Assembly: GCF_000518865.1 (NCBI RefSeq)
Contig: NZ_JAEK01000042.1
Coordinates: forward strand, 1 to 45,148
Length of the DNA stretch: 45,148 bases
Direction of reading: 5' to 3'
Source of the DNA: Bacillus sp. J37
GTDB lineage: Bacteria; Bacillota; Bacilli; Bacillales; Bacillaceae
The position numbers and the translations under genes were made by a program. Below are positions 16,411 to 26,008 of this stretch, one piece after another. The notes below the pieces were generated by a model. It ran no database searches, had not been told where the DNA came from, and saw only the letters and a list, made by a program, of their open reading frames with translations. Position 1 is the stretch's first letter; every line of letters begins with the position of its first letter.

Positions 16411-17376
16411 TTAATGTATTTTAAAAGATGACTGATCTATCCATTCAATGCTTTTTTCCGATTGTAAATCTGTTACCAATTGAAATAAGGCATTATCTTT
16501 TTGTTTCGCTTCGATCATACAGTCAATTTGCTGAACACTTCCCTTTACACTATGTAAGAAATTCAAAAACATGTTTGGATCTATATAATCCGCATGAGCT
16601 CTAAAATCTTTTTCATTTTTTGGACTTGAAATATGCATTTTAACTGGTAGTGGTGATGCATGCCAAGTACCAATAACTCTCTCCCACTGCTTCTCCCATT
16701 CCGGTTCTTCATGGAAGGCTAAATGATGATGATAGTCAAACACTTGAGGCACTCCAAGCTTTTCACATAAATATAGGGCATCTTGTAAATGGAACGTTGT
16801 ATCATCATTTTCAAAAAGAAGCATTCTTTGTAAGGAGGCTGGAATTAGCCCCCAATTATGAATAAACTGTTCTAACGCCTTTATTTTATCGTCATAAGCT
16901 CCACCTATATGAATAACACACCGATGTTCAGGATTCACACCTATGCCTTTCAGCAGCATTTCATGCATATGTAATGTTTTGACAGACATTTTCATAATTT
17001 CCGGTTTCGTTGAATTCAAGACAACAAAATGATCCGGATGAAACCCAAATCGCATAGGGTGTTGTCCAATAAACTCTGCTATTTCTTGTAGTGGTCCGTC
17101 AAGGTTTCTCATGTACTTCCAGTCACTCAGTTCTTCATGATTAGCAAGAGGAATTAGTTTTGAGCTAAACCGAAAAAAGTGAATGTCATGAGCAAGATTA
17201 TGCTTTAATAACCGCAGACAATTCGAGAGATTTGTCCTTGCAATTTTTTCAAGTTTCTTAATAGCAGCTTCTCTGTCTTGAATTTTTTGAAATTGAGCAT
17301 ATGTCATCGTCTGAGAGGGAGAGCAATTTTGCAAATTCATACTCATCGCTACATAGCCTAATTGGATAATGGTCAT
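16411..17376 (-). CDS. uvsE: UV DNA damage endonuclease UvsE
   Basis: This 321-residue protein has the TIM-barrel fold of UVDE. Family signatures include IIQLGYVAMSM at the N-terminus, FRFSSKLIPLANHE, RFGFHPDHFVVLNS and VFDYHHHLAFHE, which supply metal ligands. The enzyme nicks 5' to UV photoproducts and starts an alternative excision repair route, important in spores. GAGGTG lies 9 bp before the ATG. It stands alone between cshA and ydbS; in B. subtilis uvsE (ywjD) is elsewhere, so this position differs. Confidence 0.95.
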   Translation of the reverse strand: MTIIQLGYVAMSMNLQNCSPSQTMTYAQFQKIQDREAAIKKLEKIARTNLSNCLRLLKHNLAHDIHFFRFSSKLIPLANHEELSDWKYMRNLDGPLQEIAEFIGQHPMRFGFHPDHFVVLNSTKPEIMKMSVKTLHMHEMLLKGIGVNPEHRCVIHIGGAYDDKIKALEQFIHNWGLIPASLQRMLLFENDDTTFHLQDALYLCEKLGVPQVFDYHHHLAFHEEPEWEKQWERVIGTWHASPLPVKMHISSPKNEKDFRAHADYIDPNMFLNFLHSVKGSVQQIDCMIEAKQKDNALFQLVTDLQSEKSIEWIDQSSFKIH

Positions 17377-17440
17377 GTTACATTACACCTCTTTAACCCA
17401 TTTTCCCTTAGCTTCCCCAACTATTAATTTCATATAAAAC

Positions 17441-17612
17441 CAAAAAAGCGCAAGCGCCTTGAACAACCTAGGACAAATAAGGCGATTTAGAATAGATGGT
17501 GCACTTTGTCTTCAATTCTAAATTGGCTAGACCCTAAGAAGCAGTTACAAACACGACATCTTGTGCTTCGGAGCTGGATGCCGAGACTTATCTACAGTAC
17601 AAACATTTTTTT
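17441..17612. repeat. Mosaic intergenic repeat, copy 4
   Basis: It starts AAAAGCGCAAGCGCCTTGAACAACC. The central hairpin arms are ATTTAGAAT (17485-17493) and ATTCTAAAT (17515-17523). The tail TTGTGCTTCGGAGCTGGATG is shared with copy 1, and the terminal box is TTATCTACA, one change from the DnaA box. It lies between cshA and uvsE. Confidence 0.8.
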
Positions 17613-17624
17613 AGTTCCATAAGC

Positions 17625-17658
17625 AAAAAAGACCGAATCTTAATCACGATTCAGTCTT
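17625..17658 (-). terminator. Terminator of cshA
   Basis: The minus-strand RNA pairs AAGACTGAATC with GATTCGGTCTT (one G-U pair) around an 8-nt loop, followed by T-rich sequence. It is 11 bp after the cshA stop. Confidence 0.85.
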
Positions 17659-17668
17659 CCTAAACTTA

Positions 17669-19162
17669 TTATTTTGAGTTAGAGTAGCGGCGTTGTTTGT
17701 TGTTACCCTGGCCACTTTTATTACGGTCACGGCTTCCGTATGATGAACGGTTTTTTTGTCCATCTCTGCGGTTGAAATCACCTTTTCTTCTGTTGTTGTT
17801 AGAAGAACGACCTTTGTTTTTAGATTTAGAGTATGCTGGTGCTTCTTCCGTTAATTTTACTTCAACAGAGTTAGGCTCTTTTGTCATGTATTTGATGGCA
17901 GCAGCTACAACTACTTGTGCATCAAACTCTTCTAAAAGCTCTTCAGCTGTACGCTTGTAGAAAGATAAATTATCGTTTTCAATAATTGAACGCATTTTTT
18001 CAACTGTCATCTGTTGTTGACTTTCAATTGCTTCATCAAGAGTCGGTGGCTTCATACGTTCCATTTTGCTTTTTGTTGTGCGCTCGATATTTTTCACAAT
18101 ATCCAATTCTCTTGGTGTAACAAACGTCATCGCCATACCTGTTTTACCTGCACGACCAGTACGTCCAATACGGTGAACATAACTTTCTGGATCTTGTGGT
18201 ACATCAAAGTTGTAAACATGTGTTACCCCAGAGATATCTAATCCACGCGCAGCAACGTCTGTTGCAACCAGAACTTCTATCGCACCTTCTTTGAACTTAC
18301 GTAATGTTGACATACGTTTAGCTTGTGTTAAATCACCGTGAATTCCTTCTGCTGTGTAACCTCTTAAAGTTAACGCTTCAGATAATTCATCAACACGTCG
18401 TTTTGTACGACCAAACACAATTGCAAGCTCAGGTGATTGGATATCAAGTAGTCTTGTTAAGATATCAAATTTCTTTCTTTCCTGTGCTTCTAAATAATAT
18501 TGTGTAATATTCGGAACTGTCATTTCCTTCGCTTTTACTTTTACAAGCTCAGGCTCTGTCATAAACTTTTCTGCAATACGACGAATCGGGTCAGGCATTG
18601 TAGCTGAGAAAAGTAATGTTTGACGGTCATCAGGTACATTTGAAAGGATTGATTCAATATCTTCAATGAATCCCATGTTTAGCATTTCATCTGCTTCATC
18701 TAAAACCATCGTATGAACGTTGTTTAAGCGAATTGTTTTACGATTAATATGGTCAAGTAAGCGACCAGGAGTTCCAACAATGATGTGTGGATTTTTCTTA
18801 AGAGAACGAATTTGTCTGTTAATATCCTGACCACCATAAATAGAAAGAACTCGAGAGCGTTTATGATAACCAATTTTATATAGTTCTTCTGAAACTTGAA
18901 TTGCTAATTCACGTGTAGGAGCAACAACAACAGCTTGTATATTGTTATTTTTCACATCAATTTTCTCAATAAGAGGGATACCAAATGCGGCTGTTTTTCC
19001 AGTTCCTGTTTGTGCTTGCCCGATAACATCCTTCTTCTGCAAGGCTAACGGAATGGTTTGGGCTTGAATTGGTGAAGGTTCTTCAAACCCCATTTTGCTA
19101 ATAGATTCCATCAATGACGAACTTAAACCTAAATCTTGAAACGTTATTGTCAATGTATTCAT
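17669..19162 (-). CDS. cshA: DEAD-box RNA helicase CshA
   Basis: This 497-residue helicase has all the canonical motifs: Q motif [14 protein letters not shown], motif I AQTGTGKT, Ia [29 protein letters not shown] and [12 protein letters not shown]. The C-terminal tail is rich in Arg, Lys, Ser and Asn and is likely to bind RNA. In B. subtilis CshA works in mRNA turnover, ribosome assembly and cold adaptation. A long upstream spacer containing a perfect 16-bp palindrome may take part in control. Confidence 0.97.
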   Translation of the reverse strand: MNTLTITFQDLGLSSSLMESISKMGFEEPSPIQAQTIPLALQKKDVIGQAQTGTGKTAAFGIPLIEKIDVKNNNIQAVVVAPTRELAIQVSEELYKIGYHKRSRVLSIYGGQDINRQIRSLKKNPHIIVGTPGRLLDHINRKTIRLNNVHTMVLDEADEMLNMGFIEDIESILSNVPDDRQTLLFSATMPDPIRRIAEKFMTEPELVKVKAKEMTVPNITQYYLEAQERKKFDILTRLLDIQSPELAIVFGRTKRRVDELSEALTLRGYTAEGIHGDLTQAKRMSTLRKFKEGAIEVLVATDVAARGLDISGVTHVYNFDVPQDPESYVHRIGRTGRAGKTGMAMTFVTPRELDIVKNIERTTKSKMERMKPPTLDEAIESQQQMTVEKMRSIIENDNLSFYKRTAEELLEEFDAQVVVAAAIKYMTKEPNSVEVKLTEEAPAYSKSKNKGRSSNNNRRKGDFNRRDGQKNRSSYGSRDRNKSGQGNNKQRRYSNSK

Positions 19163-19191
19163 ACTCCTTTTATATCGTTTGCTGTAAATAT

Positions 19192-19207
19192 TTACAGACC
19201 TTATAGG
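19192..19207. promoter_or_regulatory. 16-bp perfect palindrome before cshA
   Basis: CTGTAAATATTTACAG is fully self-complementary. It lies about 30 bp upstream of the cshA start, within the leader. It could be an operator or an mRNA leader element. No regulator can be named. Confidence 0.45.
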
Positions 19208-19278
19208 TAATCCAAAATCGTCTTCATAATGAAACGATGTTTATATTCAATCCTAATCTCTGGTCACTACCAGAAACA

Positions 19279-19348
19279 TTAGAAAAACTTGGCTTGTCGA
19301 CAAGTTTTAATGGCGAAAGCCTTCGTTCTTCTTATACTATCTTCCATA
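19279..19348. repeat. 70-bp intergenic repeat, copy B
   Basis: It has the same length and same ends as copy A at 3924-3993, with shared TTAGAAAAACT, TGGCGAAAGCCTT and CTTATACTATC. The left arm has diverged, so the copy A hairpin cannot form; AAAACTTG / CAAGTTTT forms another one. Confidence 0.7.
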
Positions 19349-19491
19349 CGCAATACGCTTATTGATAGTATAAAAAAAGATTATCAACTGTTGTGTCATC
19401 ATGAAAAAACAGTCAGGTGTGTTAGAAAACATGTTATATTTTATGACAAAGTTTTCCTTATACATGTTAAACCGTTCTGATTATTTGCAAG
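19349..19491. other. Spacer upstream of cshA without recognisable gene
   Basis: This is part of a 490-bp gap between the esterase and cshA. It is AT-rich, carries only short open frames without ribosome-binding sites, and shows no RNA motif I recognise. Confidence 0.5.
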
Positions 19492-19519
19492 AAAAAATGC
19501 CCTTTATTAACGAAGGGCA
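19492..19519 (-). terminator. Terminator downstream of the first esterase gene
   Basis: TGCCCTT / AAGGGCA forms a 7-bp stem with an 8-nt loop. On the minus strand it is followed by six T. It lies 134 bp after the esterase stop, which is distant but in the right orientation. Confidence 0.65.
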
Positions 19520-19652
19520 GCAGTTTACCTTATTTAAAGCCCGCAAACACTTTAAATGTAATCATACCACTACCAGTCATGTATTTCAACTTAATGTCAA
19601 AACCAGTAAAACAAAATCTTTTAAATATACACCTTACAAAAGACCTAAAAGA

Positions 19653-20360
19653 TCATTGTGTTAGTACTTTATCTTCTTTATATAGAAAATCTTCTACATA
19701 GTTTTTTAGGTCTTCATAATCATCTCCGTGACAAACGTGATGCTTTGAACACGGTAATAAGTGTAGCTTTTTTTGTTTTGAAGGAATGCTGTTATATAAA
19801 TAATAAGCACTTTTCACCGGTACAATTCCATCACACTCACCCTGAATAATCAAAACTGGTATGTTGAGATATTGAAAATAAGGCTTTACTTTCTTCACAA
19901 GTTTTTGAAATTCAAAAGTAGCTTTAATTGGTGTATGCATGATTTTCTTTTTATACCGGTTAAACAGCTCATTATCTTTAATATTCCCATTCATTAAATC
20001 TTTTATCATTTCTTTTGAATCAAGGAAGATTTGTTTGGGATTTACATAATATGCTGCGGCACTAAGCAAAACCAACTTTTGGATATTATAATTAGCTGCT
20101 AAATAAGAGGCAATGATCCCTCCCATTGAAAAACCAATTACATACACCTCATCTACCTCATCCATTAAGGTTAAAAGCTCTTGTTCAGCATGTGTAATCC
20201 ATTCCGTATATGTATGCCCCTTTAAGGAAAGAGTTACACCATGTCCAGGTAAGGTTGGTACCTTAACAACCCAGCCTGTTTTTTCCTTAATATAGCTCGC
20301 TAACGGCTCAACCTCATAAGGGGCACCTGTAAAACCATGAATAAATAGACAGCCTTTCAT
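19653..20360 (-). CDS. Alpha/beta hydrolase, carboxylesterase type
   Basis: This 235-residue cytoplasmic protein has the esterase motifs IHGFTGAPYE (oxyanion loop) and GFSMGG with the nucleophile Ser78. The acid is probably the Asp in GECDGIVP and the base the His in SKHHVCHGDD. It belongs to the group of Bacillus and Geobacillus carboxylesterases and monoacylglycerol lipases that act on short- to medium-chain esters. It sits between murF and cshA and is not fused to either. A related paralogue is encoded at 29414-30196. Confidence 0.88.
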   Translation of the reverse strand: MKGCLFIHGFTGAPYEVEPLASYIKEKTGWVVKVPTLPGHGVTLSLKGHTYTEWITHAEQELLTLMDEVDEVYVIGFSMGGIIASYLAANYNIQKLVLLSAAAYYVNPKQIFLDSKEMIKDLMNGNIKDNELFNRYKKKIMHTPIKATFEFQKLVKKVKPYFQYLNIPVLIIQGECDGIVPVKSAYYLYNSIPSKQKKLHLLPCSKHHVCHGDDYEDLKNYVEDFLYKEDKVLTQ

Positions 20361-20429
20361 AGAATTAAAAGCCTCCTTTGAACGGTATCAGAAAATCCAT
20401 ATTTATCAGTTCCCAATAGGAAATTATTA

Positions 20430-21791
20430 TTAAATAAGAGCGTTCACTACCTCTTCAAGCTTCATCCCTCTTGATGCTTTCACAAGCACCACATCATTTT
20501 TTTGAACGAGTGACTTTAACAATGTAATCAATGCACTTTTCTCTTCAAAATGATGTACAAATTCCTGAGCAAAATTTTCTTTAGCCCCTGCAGCTATTTC
20601 TGCACCTAAAGGTCCAAAGGTAAAGATATGTGAGATGTTATTTAGCTTGATCGCTCTCCCTACCTCACGATGATATTCTTTTTCTCCCTCACCGAGTTCC
20701 AGCATATCGCCAAGAACAACAAACTTTTGCCCAAACCCATTTAGGTTTTCTATTAAGTCAATTGCTGCCTTCATTGAAGTAGGACTGGCATTATACGCAT
20801 CATTAATGATAGACGCACCACTTTTTGCTTCAATTAATTCCAAGCGCATACCCGTAACCTTAATCGATAAAAAGCCTTCCTTAATATTTTCCTTTTTTAC
20901 ACCTAAATGTTCAGCAACAGCATATGCAGCTAAAGCATTCCAAACATTATGTTTTCCTAGGACCGGAATAAAGTATTCCTCATTTCCCATTCTAAATGAT
21001 GTACCAGTTAGCTTCTGGGTGATTTCTGTCGGGTAATAATCATTTGTTGACTTTTCACCAAATGTAGCTGTTTTTAACGATAAGTCTGATACTCTTTCCT
21101 GTAGCAAAGGTTCATCTCCATGATAAATGAACAAGCCCTCTCTTTTTATTCCTTTTGTAATTTCCAGTTTTGCTTCTGCAATTCCTTCTCTTGAGCCCAG
21201 ATCCATTAAATGTGATTCACCAATATTTGTAATAACCGCTACATCTGGATGAGCAATTTTTGATAAAAGTTCTATTTCACCTTTGCCGCTCATACCCATT
21301 TCCAGTACAGCCACTTCAGTTTCCTCACTCATGCTTAATACAGTTAATGGTAATCCAATATGATTATTGAAATTACCCTTTGTTTTATGTACGTTATATG
21401 TGGTTTCTAATAGAGATGCTACCATATCCTTTGTTGTTGTTTTTCCATTACTACCTGTGATTCCAACAACTTTTACTTGCAGTTGGCTCAAGTACGATTT
21501 CGCAAGTGCCTGCAACGCTGCAAGTGTATTCTCAACAAAAATTACCGGAGCATCTTTTGGGGGATTCTTCTCCGACTTTTGCCAAAGTACTGCTGCCCCT
21601 CCATCTTTTAAAGCCTTTTCTCCAAACTCATGACCATTATAAATATCCCCCACAAGTGGAATGAACAAGCTGTCTTTTCCAACCTGACGGGAATCTGTTG
21701 TAACACCTGAGATGAAAAGGTTCTTATATTCTTCCTCCAAACCATATCCATCAACCATTTTTTCTATATCAAGCAATGATCTTTTAATCAT
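20430..21791 (-). CDS. murF: UDP-MurNAc-tripeptide-D-alanyl-D-alanine ligase
   Basis: This 453-residue Mur ligase adds the D-Ala-D-Ala dipeptide to UDP-MurNAc-tripeptide, the last cytoplasmic step of peptidoglycan precursor synthesis. The ATP-binding loop GITGSNGKTTTK is at about residues 110-121; the central domain has EMGMSGKGEIE and the C-terminal domain has NDAYNASPTSMKAA. It follows ddl but is separated from it by a hairpin. Its ribosome-binding site is GGAGTGGGG. Confidence 0.97.
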   Translation of the reverse strand: MIKRSLLDIEKMVDGYGLEEEYKNLFISGVTTDSRQVGKDSLFIPLVGDIYNGHEFGEKALKDGGAAVLWQKSEKNPPKDAPVIFVENTLAALQALAKSYLSQLQVKVVGITGSNGKTTTKDMVASLLETTYNVHKTKGNFNNHIGLPLTVLSMSEETEVAVLEMGMSGKGEIELLSKIAHPDVAVITNIGESHLMDLGSREGIAEAKLEITKGIKREGLFIYHGDEPLLQERVSDLSLKTATFGEKSTNDYYPTEITQKLTGTSFRMGNEEYFIPVLGKHNVWNALAAYAVAEHLGVKKENIKEGFLSIKVTGMRLELIEAKSGASIINDAYNASPTSMKAAIDLIENLNGFGQKFVVLGDMLELGEGEKEYHREVGRAIKLNNISHIFTFGPLGAEIAAGAKENFAQEFVHHFEEKSALITLLKSLVQKNDVVLVKASRGMKLEEVVNALI

Positions 21792-21825
21792 ATCCCCACT
21801 CCTATTTTGTTAAATGGAAAAAGGA

Positions 21826-21850
21826 ACTGACTGGTGCTTTATTCAGTTCC
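21826..21850 (-). terminator. Hairpin with T-run between ddl and murF
   Basis: GGAACTGA (21833-21840) and TCAGTTCC (21843-21850) are complementary, and the longer fold is followed on the minus strand by TTTTTCC. It looks like a terminator or attenuator, which would reduce murF expression from the ddl promoter. Confidence 0.6.
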
Positions 21851-21883
21851 CCACATTCATCTTATATAAACGCTTTTTTTACT

Positions 21884-22966
21884 TTAGAAAGAATGTTTAA
21901 TTTGTTGTTTTTGCTCATAACGTTCTAATGCAAGATCTACTAACTTTTCAATGAGTTGTGCATATTCTAGTCCCGTGTGCTTCCACATTAGCGGGAACAT
22001 ACTATATGGAGTAAACCCCGGCATTGTATTCACTTCATTTATTAATGCTCTGCCATCCTCTGTTAGGAAAAAGTCTGCACGAACCAAGCCTGAGCCATCT
22101 ATTGCTTTAAAGGATGCGATCGCCATTTCTTTAATCATTTCATATTCTATATCTGTCACATTTCCCGGGATGATTAAATCTGTATCGCCATCTTCATACT
22201 TCGCTTTATAATCATAGAACTCTTTTTTCGGAGCAATTTCACCCACAACTGAGCATTGAGGTTGATCGTTTCCGATTACAGCAATTTCTATTTCTCTACC
22301 TGTAATTGCTTCTTCAATAATAACCTTCCGATCATATTCAAAGGCTTCTTTAATTGCCGCCTCTAATGAAAGACGGTCCTGACATTTATTAATCCCGACA
22401 CTTGAGCCAAGATTAGCAGGCTTTACAAAGCATGGGTATCCAAGTCTTTTTTCGATTTCTTCACAAGCAGTTTCCGGTGACTGATCATAATCACTTTTAA
22501 TAAAAGATACATAGTCTGCCTGTGCTAAGCCTGCCTGAGCAAAGAGGTTCTTCATGACAACCTTATCCATTCCAGCTGCAGATGCTAATACACCGTTCCC
22601 TACATATGGAATGTTTAATAACTCAAGAAGCCCTTGAACTGTACCATCTTCACCATTTGGTCCATGCAGAAGTGGGAAAATAACATCAATTTTATCTTGT
22701 TCTGCTACAGTTGCAGGAAATAAATCAGAATTAAGAGAAACAGGTGAAATAACATCTCCATTTCCCTGTAGTCTTAATGAACTCACTTCCTTAACAGGAG
22801 CATTTAATGCCTTACCTCTTACCCATTCTCCATCTTCTTTAATATATATAGGATGTATATCAAATTTACTCATATCTAAAGCATTTATAACAGCTAAGGC
22901 CGTTTGCAGGGAAACATTGTGCTCTGCAGACTTCCCACCATAGATAAGACCTAATTTCATTTTCAT
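21884..22966 (-). CDS. ddl: D-alanine-D-alanine ligase
   Basis: This 360-residue ATP-grasp ligase joins two D-alanines. Motifs: [14 protein letters not shown] at the N-terminus, [30 protein letters not shown] (ATP-grasp loop) and [15 protein letters not shown]. The frame opens 10 codons earlier, but AGGAGG stands 9 bp before the ATG at 22966, giving an N-terminus [13 protein letters not shown] typical of the family. It precedes murF, which uses its product. Confidence 0.97.
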   Translation of the reverse strand: MKMKLGLIYGGKSAEHNVSLQTALAVINALDMSKFDIHPIYIKEDGEWVRGKALNAPVKEVSSLRLQGNGDVISPVSLNSDLFPATVAEQDKIDVIFPLLHGPNGEDGTVQGLLELLNIPYVGNGVLASAAGMDKVVMKNLFAQAGLAQADYVSFIKSDYDQSPETACEEIEKRLGYPCFVKPANLGSSVGINKCQDRLSLEAAIKEAFEYDRKVIIEEAITGREIEIAVIGNDQPQCSVVGEIAPKKEFYDYKAKYEDGDTDLIIPGNVTDIEYEMIKEMAIASFKAIDGSGLVRADFFLTEDGRALINEVNTMPGFTPYSMFPLMWKHTGLEYAQLIEKLVDLALERYEQKQQIKHSF

Positions 22967-23155
22967 CTGGATTATCCTCCTCAGTTCTTTCATCATTCTT
23001 ATTTTATCACTTTAAGGCAAAATTGTTATTAATGATTCCTTTTTTATGTAATAAGTTTTCGGGAAACTTATCATTGCCACTATATAATCCGTCTACAACC
23101 AACATTTTATAGGGTGACACTGTTTAGAATAAGAATTTTCCGAGGAGGTTTGCCT

Positions 23156-23905
23156 TTATTTTTGGGCAAAAAACGTAAACACCTTTCCTTCTGATAAATC
23201 ATGATTGCTACTGGAGTAGTCTGCATAAACTGTTACAGATGAAAACCCTATTCTCTCAAGAATTAATTTAAATTCCTTAATTCCAAACCATGTATATGTT
23301 TGAACCTTGCTTTCCTTATATGGATTTTGTCCTTCTATCCAATGTTCTATCGATAAGGTATATGTCGCTTTTTGTTCGATTAAGTCCAGCTTTACAAGTT
23401 TAGATTCTCCCACAAACAGGTTATCATTTTTTTCAAGAACTAAGTTTTCCGCTTGCAGAACTAAAAATTCACTTTGTAAAAAAAGATCAACAATGATGAT
23501 GCCGCTCTCTTTTAAATGATCATAACTATTTTTCACTATTTTTATTGCATCTACTCTTCTTGACGTTGAAGACACAACTCCCAAAGGAAGGATGACCGCT
23601 TCATATAAAGAGGCTGTTTTGAAATTAGGAAGCTTTGCTTGCAGTAATTTTGGTGACTGGCTACCCTCTGTACATTTTTCATAGCAATCTTTTTTCCCAT
23701 TCTCAGACTCAATGACACCTTCCATCTTCAAACCACGAGCAATAAATAGCGGAAGCAAATGCAAATGATTCTGACCTAATTCAAGGACTTTACCTTTTGT
23801 TTCCTTTAGTTTCTCATAATAAAAATCAACAGCATTAACTAATTCATTTTCCTGTACATACAACTGAAGCGAATCCATAACAAACCATTTCAATCCTAAC
23901 GTCAT
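23156..23905 (-). CDS. Class I SAM-dependent methyltransferase-like protein
   Basis: This 249-residue protein has the layout of a class I methyltransferase: LELGQNHLHLLPL at the position of motif I, then AVILPLGVVSS near motif IV and SGIIIVDLFLQSEF near motif V. Motif I lacks the usual GxGxG, so SAM binding or activity is uncertain. The start at 23905 is chosen because AGGAGAG lies 8 bp upstream; the frame is open for 26 more codons. The substrate is unknown. It is transcribed alone, divergent from the LOG family gene. Confidence 0.65.
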   Translation of the reverse strand: MTLGLKWFVMDSLQLYVQENELVNAVDFYYEKLKETKGKVLELGQNHLHLLPLFIARGLKMEGVIESENGKKDCYEKCTEGSQSPKLLQAKLPNFKTASLYEAVILPLGVVSSTSRRVDAIKIVKNSYDHLKESGIIIVDLFLQSEFLVLQAENLVLEKNDNLFVGESKLVKLDLIEQKATYTLSIEHWIEGQNPYKESKVQTYTWFGIKEFKLILERIGFSSVTVYADYSSSNHDLSEGKVFTFFAQK

Positions 23906-24142
23906 TTTTGCATCTCTCCTAAAATACATAAGTACGCTTCTAACTTCCCACTTATACTTGAAAATTATGTAAAACAACATCAAATTGATATAAGAACGAA
24001 AGGTTGTTCATATTTATTTTTAAAAAGGTGTAAACATTATGTTCATCTTGCTAAAAACAATCTAAACTAGAGAATAAGTAGTTCTTAAACAGGGAATTGA
24101 ACTAAAAGGTGCCTTAGCTTTTTAGAAATGGAGGGAAGAAAA

Positions 24143-24724
24143 ATGAAGCGAATTAGTGTTTTTTGTGGATCAAGTCCGGGTGCTTCTTCTTTATATTTAG
24201 AAGCAGCAGAAAAACTCGGAAGACAATTAGCCAAAGAAGAAATTACTCTTGTCTACGGCGGTTCTAAACTCGGGGTGATGGGCTCGGTAGCTAACGCGGC
24301 ACTTCAAGCTGGTGGGGAGGTTATTGGAGTCATTCCAAAAATGTTAATGGAAAGGGAACTTGCACATACAAACTTAACAGAGTTAATTGTTGTCAATACT
24401 ATGCACGAACGCAAAGCAAAAATGGAACAGCTCTCAGATGGATTCATTGTGCTACCTGGGGGTCCCGGTACGATGGAAGAATTTTTTGAAGTATACACAT
24501 GGGCTCAACTTGGAGAACATCAAAAACCGATCGGAATGATTAATGCCAATCAATACTATGATAAACTGTTGGCTTTCTTTAAACACATGATTCAAGAAGA
24601 ATTTTTAAAACCTGAATATCATTCCATGGTGATCGTCGAACAGGATCCCCAAGAACTTATCAATAAATTCCGTACGTATAAACCACCTTTATTAACAAAA
24701 TGGATTACTTCTGAACAAACATAG
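24143..24724 (+). CDS. LOG family protein (YvdD-like)
   Basis: This 193-residue Rossmann-fold protein of the TIGR00730 family has the signatures VFCGSS, YGGSKLGVMG, MHERK (residues 87-91) and PGGPGTMEE (105-113). Members with this set are cytokinin-activating phosphoribohydrolases that split nucleoside 5'-monophosphates into base and ribose phosphate. The bacterial role is probably nucleotide salvage or house-cleaning. The first ATG (24128) contains the GGAGG used by the second, so the start is 24143. Confidence 0.92.
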   Translation: MKRISVFCGSSPGASSLYLEAAEKLGRQLAKEEITLVYGGSKLGVMGSVANAALQAGGEVIGVIPKMLMERELAHTNLTELIVVNTMHERKAKMEQLSDGFIVLPGGPGTMEEFFEVYTWAQLGEHQKPIGMINANQYYDKLLAFFKHMIQEEFLKPEYHSMVIVEQDPQELINKFRTYKPPLLTKWITSEQT

Positions 24725-24743
24725 GTAACTACCTATGTTTGTT
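24714..24743 (+). terminator. Terminator of the LOG family gene
   Basis: AACAAACATAGGT and ACCTATGTTTGTT form a perfect 13-bp stem with a 4-nt loop that begins before the stop codon and ends in T-rich sequence. Confidence 0.85.
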
Positions 24744-24838
24744 TCACCTCAACATCCCTACTTCTTTAAAAGTTTTCTTTTTTCCCTTTGCATATAGTTT
24801 TCATTTTGATAAACACTACTCACATAGAGGTGAGGGAT

Positions 24839-25297
24839 ATGAATCGAGGAATTTGGACCGCTCTTTCAGCGATTGGAATTGCACAAGGTCTTAAAATATT
24901 TACACACAAAAAAGAGAATGATGTTTGGGATTGGCGGCCAATCTTCCAAACAGGCGGAATGCCCAGTTCACATTCAGCAGGAGTATCAGCTCTCGCAACA
25001 TATGTTGCAACTAAAAAAGGTGTGCACTCTGTTGAAACAGCTTTAGCCGTTATTTTTGGAATAATTGTCATGTATGATGCACAAGGAATAAGAAGACATA
25101 CAGGTGAGATCGCAAAGATTGTTAACGATCTTGATGCAGATATAGAGCTTTTATCTGGACATATGCCTGGTCTTTTTCATGTGAAACAAGAAAAGGAATT
25201 AAATGAACTTCTTGGTCACCAGCCCGCTGAAGTTGCAGGTGGCGCGTGTTTAGGTATCCTAATAGGTTTGGTCAGCTCTATATTTAAAAAATCATGA
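24839..25297 (+). CDS. Divergent PAP2 family protein (YuiD-like, DUF212)
   Basis: This 152-residue membrane protein is distantly related to PAP2 phosphatases. It has the motif GGMPSSHSAGVSA, resembling the PSGH active-site motif, and YDAQGIRRHTGEIA, resembling the SRxxxxxHxxxD motif. It has several hydrophobic helices. The function of YuiD in B. subtilis is not known. The start ATG has AGGTGAGGG upstream; the frame is open for 17 codons more without another ribosome-binding site. Confidence 0.88.
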   Translation: MNRGIWTALSAIGIAQGLKIFTHKKENDVWDWRPIFQTGGMPSSHSAGVSALATYVATKKGVHSVETALAVIFGIIVMYDAQGIRRHTGEIAKIVNDLDADIELLSGHMPGLFHVKQEKELNELLGHQPAEVAGGACLGILIGLVSSIFKKS

Positions 25298-25329
25298 TAT
25301 GAAGTCGCTTCTTCATATCATGATTTTTT
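25286..25329. terminator. Bidirectional terminator between the yuiD-like gene and a methyltransferase gene
   Basis: Arms 25286-25304 and 25311-25329 are perfectly complementary over 19 bp with a 6-nt loop and A/T runs at both ends. The hairpin includes or touches the stop codons of both convergent genes. Confidence 0.92.
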
Positions 25330-25939
25330 ATGCCTTGGTTGCCGTCACACAAACGGCAAGGATTGGATAAAGCCGCTTATAAGAGATATTTACATCTTTA
25401 AACCCGCAATCACATAGGTCATGATAAATTTGATTCGCAAACATTCTTGTTTTTATTGTACTTGCATTTTCTTCTCTCGGCTGCATAGTAATAGCAATCT
25501 GTCCATTTTCCTTCATCGATTTATACAAACGCTCTAATCCCTTTTTTGGTTGCTTCCAAATGGTGTAGTTATTAACTGAGAGTACCTTGTTGTAACGATC
25601 ATTTGGCAGCTCTGCTATTTCTATATCACCAATCAAAACCTTTGCTCTTTCATCTTCGATAAACTCTTTTAATCTATGTTCAGCCTGCTCTTTCATTGTT
25701 TCAGAAACGTCAATTCCGTGTATTGTCACTCGAGAATAATCTTGGAGGATTTTCTTCATACATACGCCTGGTCCATACCCCACTTCAAGTAAATAATCAT
25801 TACTTTTAATATTCAATAACGATAGGGTCCAATTGTTTAAGCGTTTATTTTCTAATGCCATGATATTTCCAGCAATTTTTCCTAAGTATCCTTTGGGAAC
25901 ACTAAATTGTTTTTTGAAGGATTTTATCAATTTCGGCAC
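25328..25939 (-). CDS. Class I SAM-dependent methyltransferase
   Basis: This 203-residue methyltransferase has a clear motif I LLEVGYGPGVC (about residues 50-60), an acidic residue in motif II (IHGIDVS) and VLIGDIEIAELP as motif III. It resembles the UbiE/Methyltransf_11 group of small-molecule enzymes. The substrate is unknown. It stands alone, convergent with the YuiD-like gene. Confidence 0.85.
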   Translation of the reverse strand: MPKLIKSFKKQFSVPKGYLGKIAGNIMALENKRLNNWTLSLLNIKSNDYLLEVGYGPGVCMKKILQDYSRVTIHGIDVSETMKEQAEHRLKEFIEDERAKVLIGDIEIAELPNDRYNKVLSVNNYTIWKQPKKGLERLYKSMKENGQIAITMQPREENASTIKTRMFANQIYHDLCDCGFKDVNISYKRLYPILAVCVTATKA

Positions 25940-26008
25940 CTCTTCCTAAAGCTTCGGTCCCTTATCAATAACCCTATTCATTCCTTCATAAACACAACTC
26001 ACTTTAAA

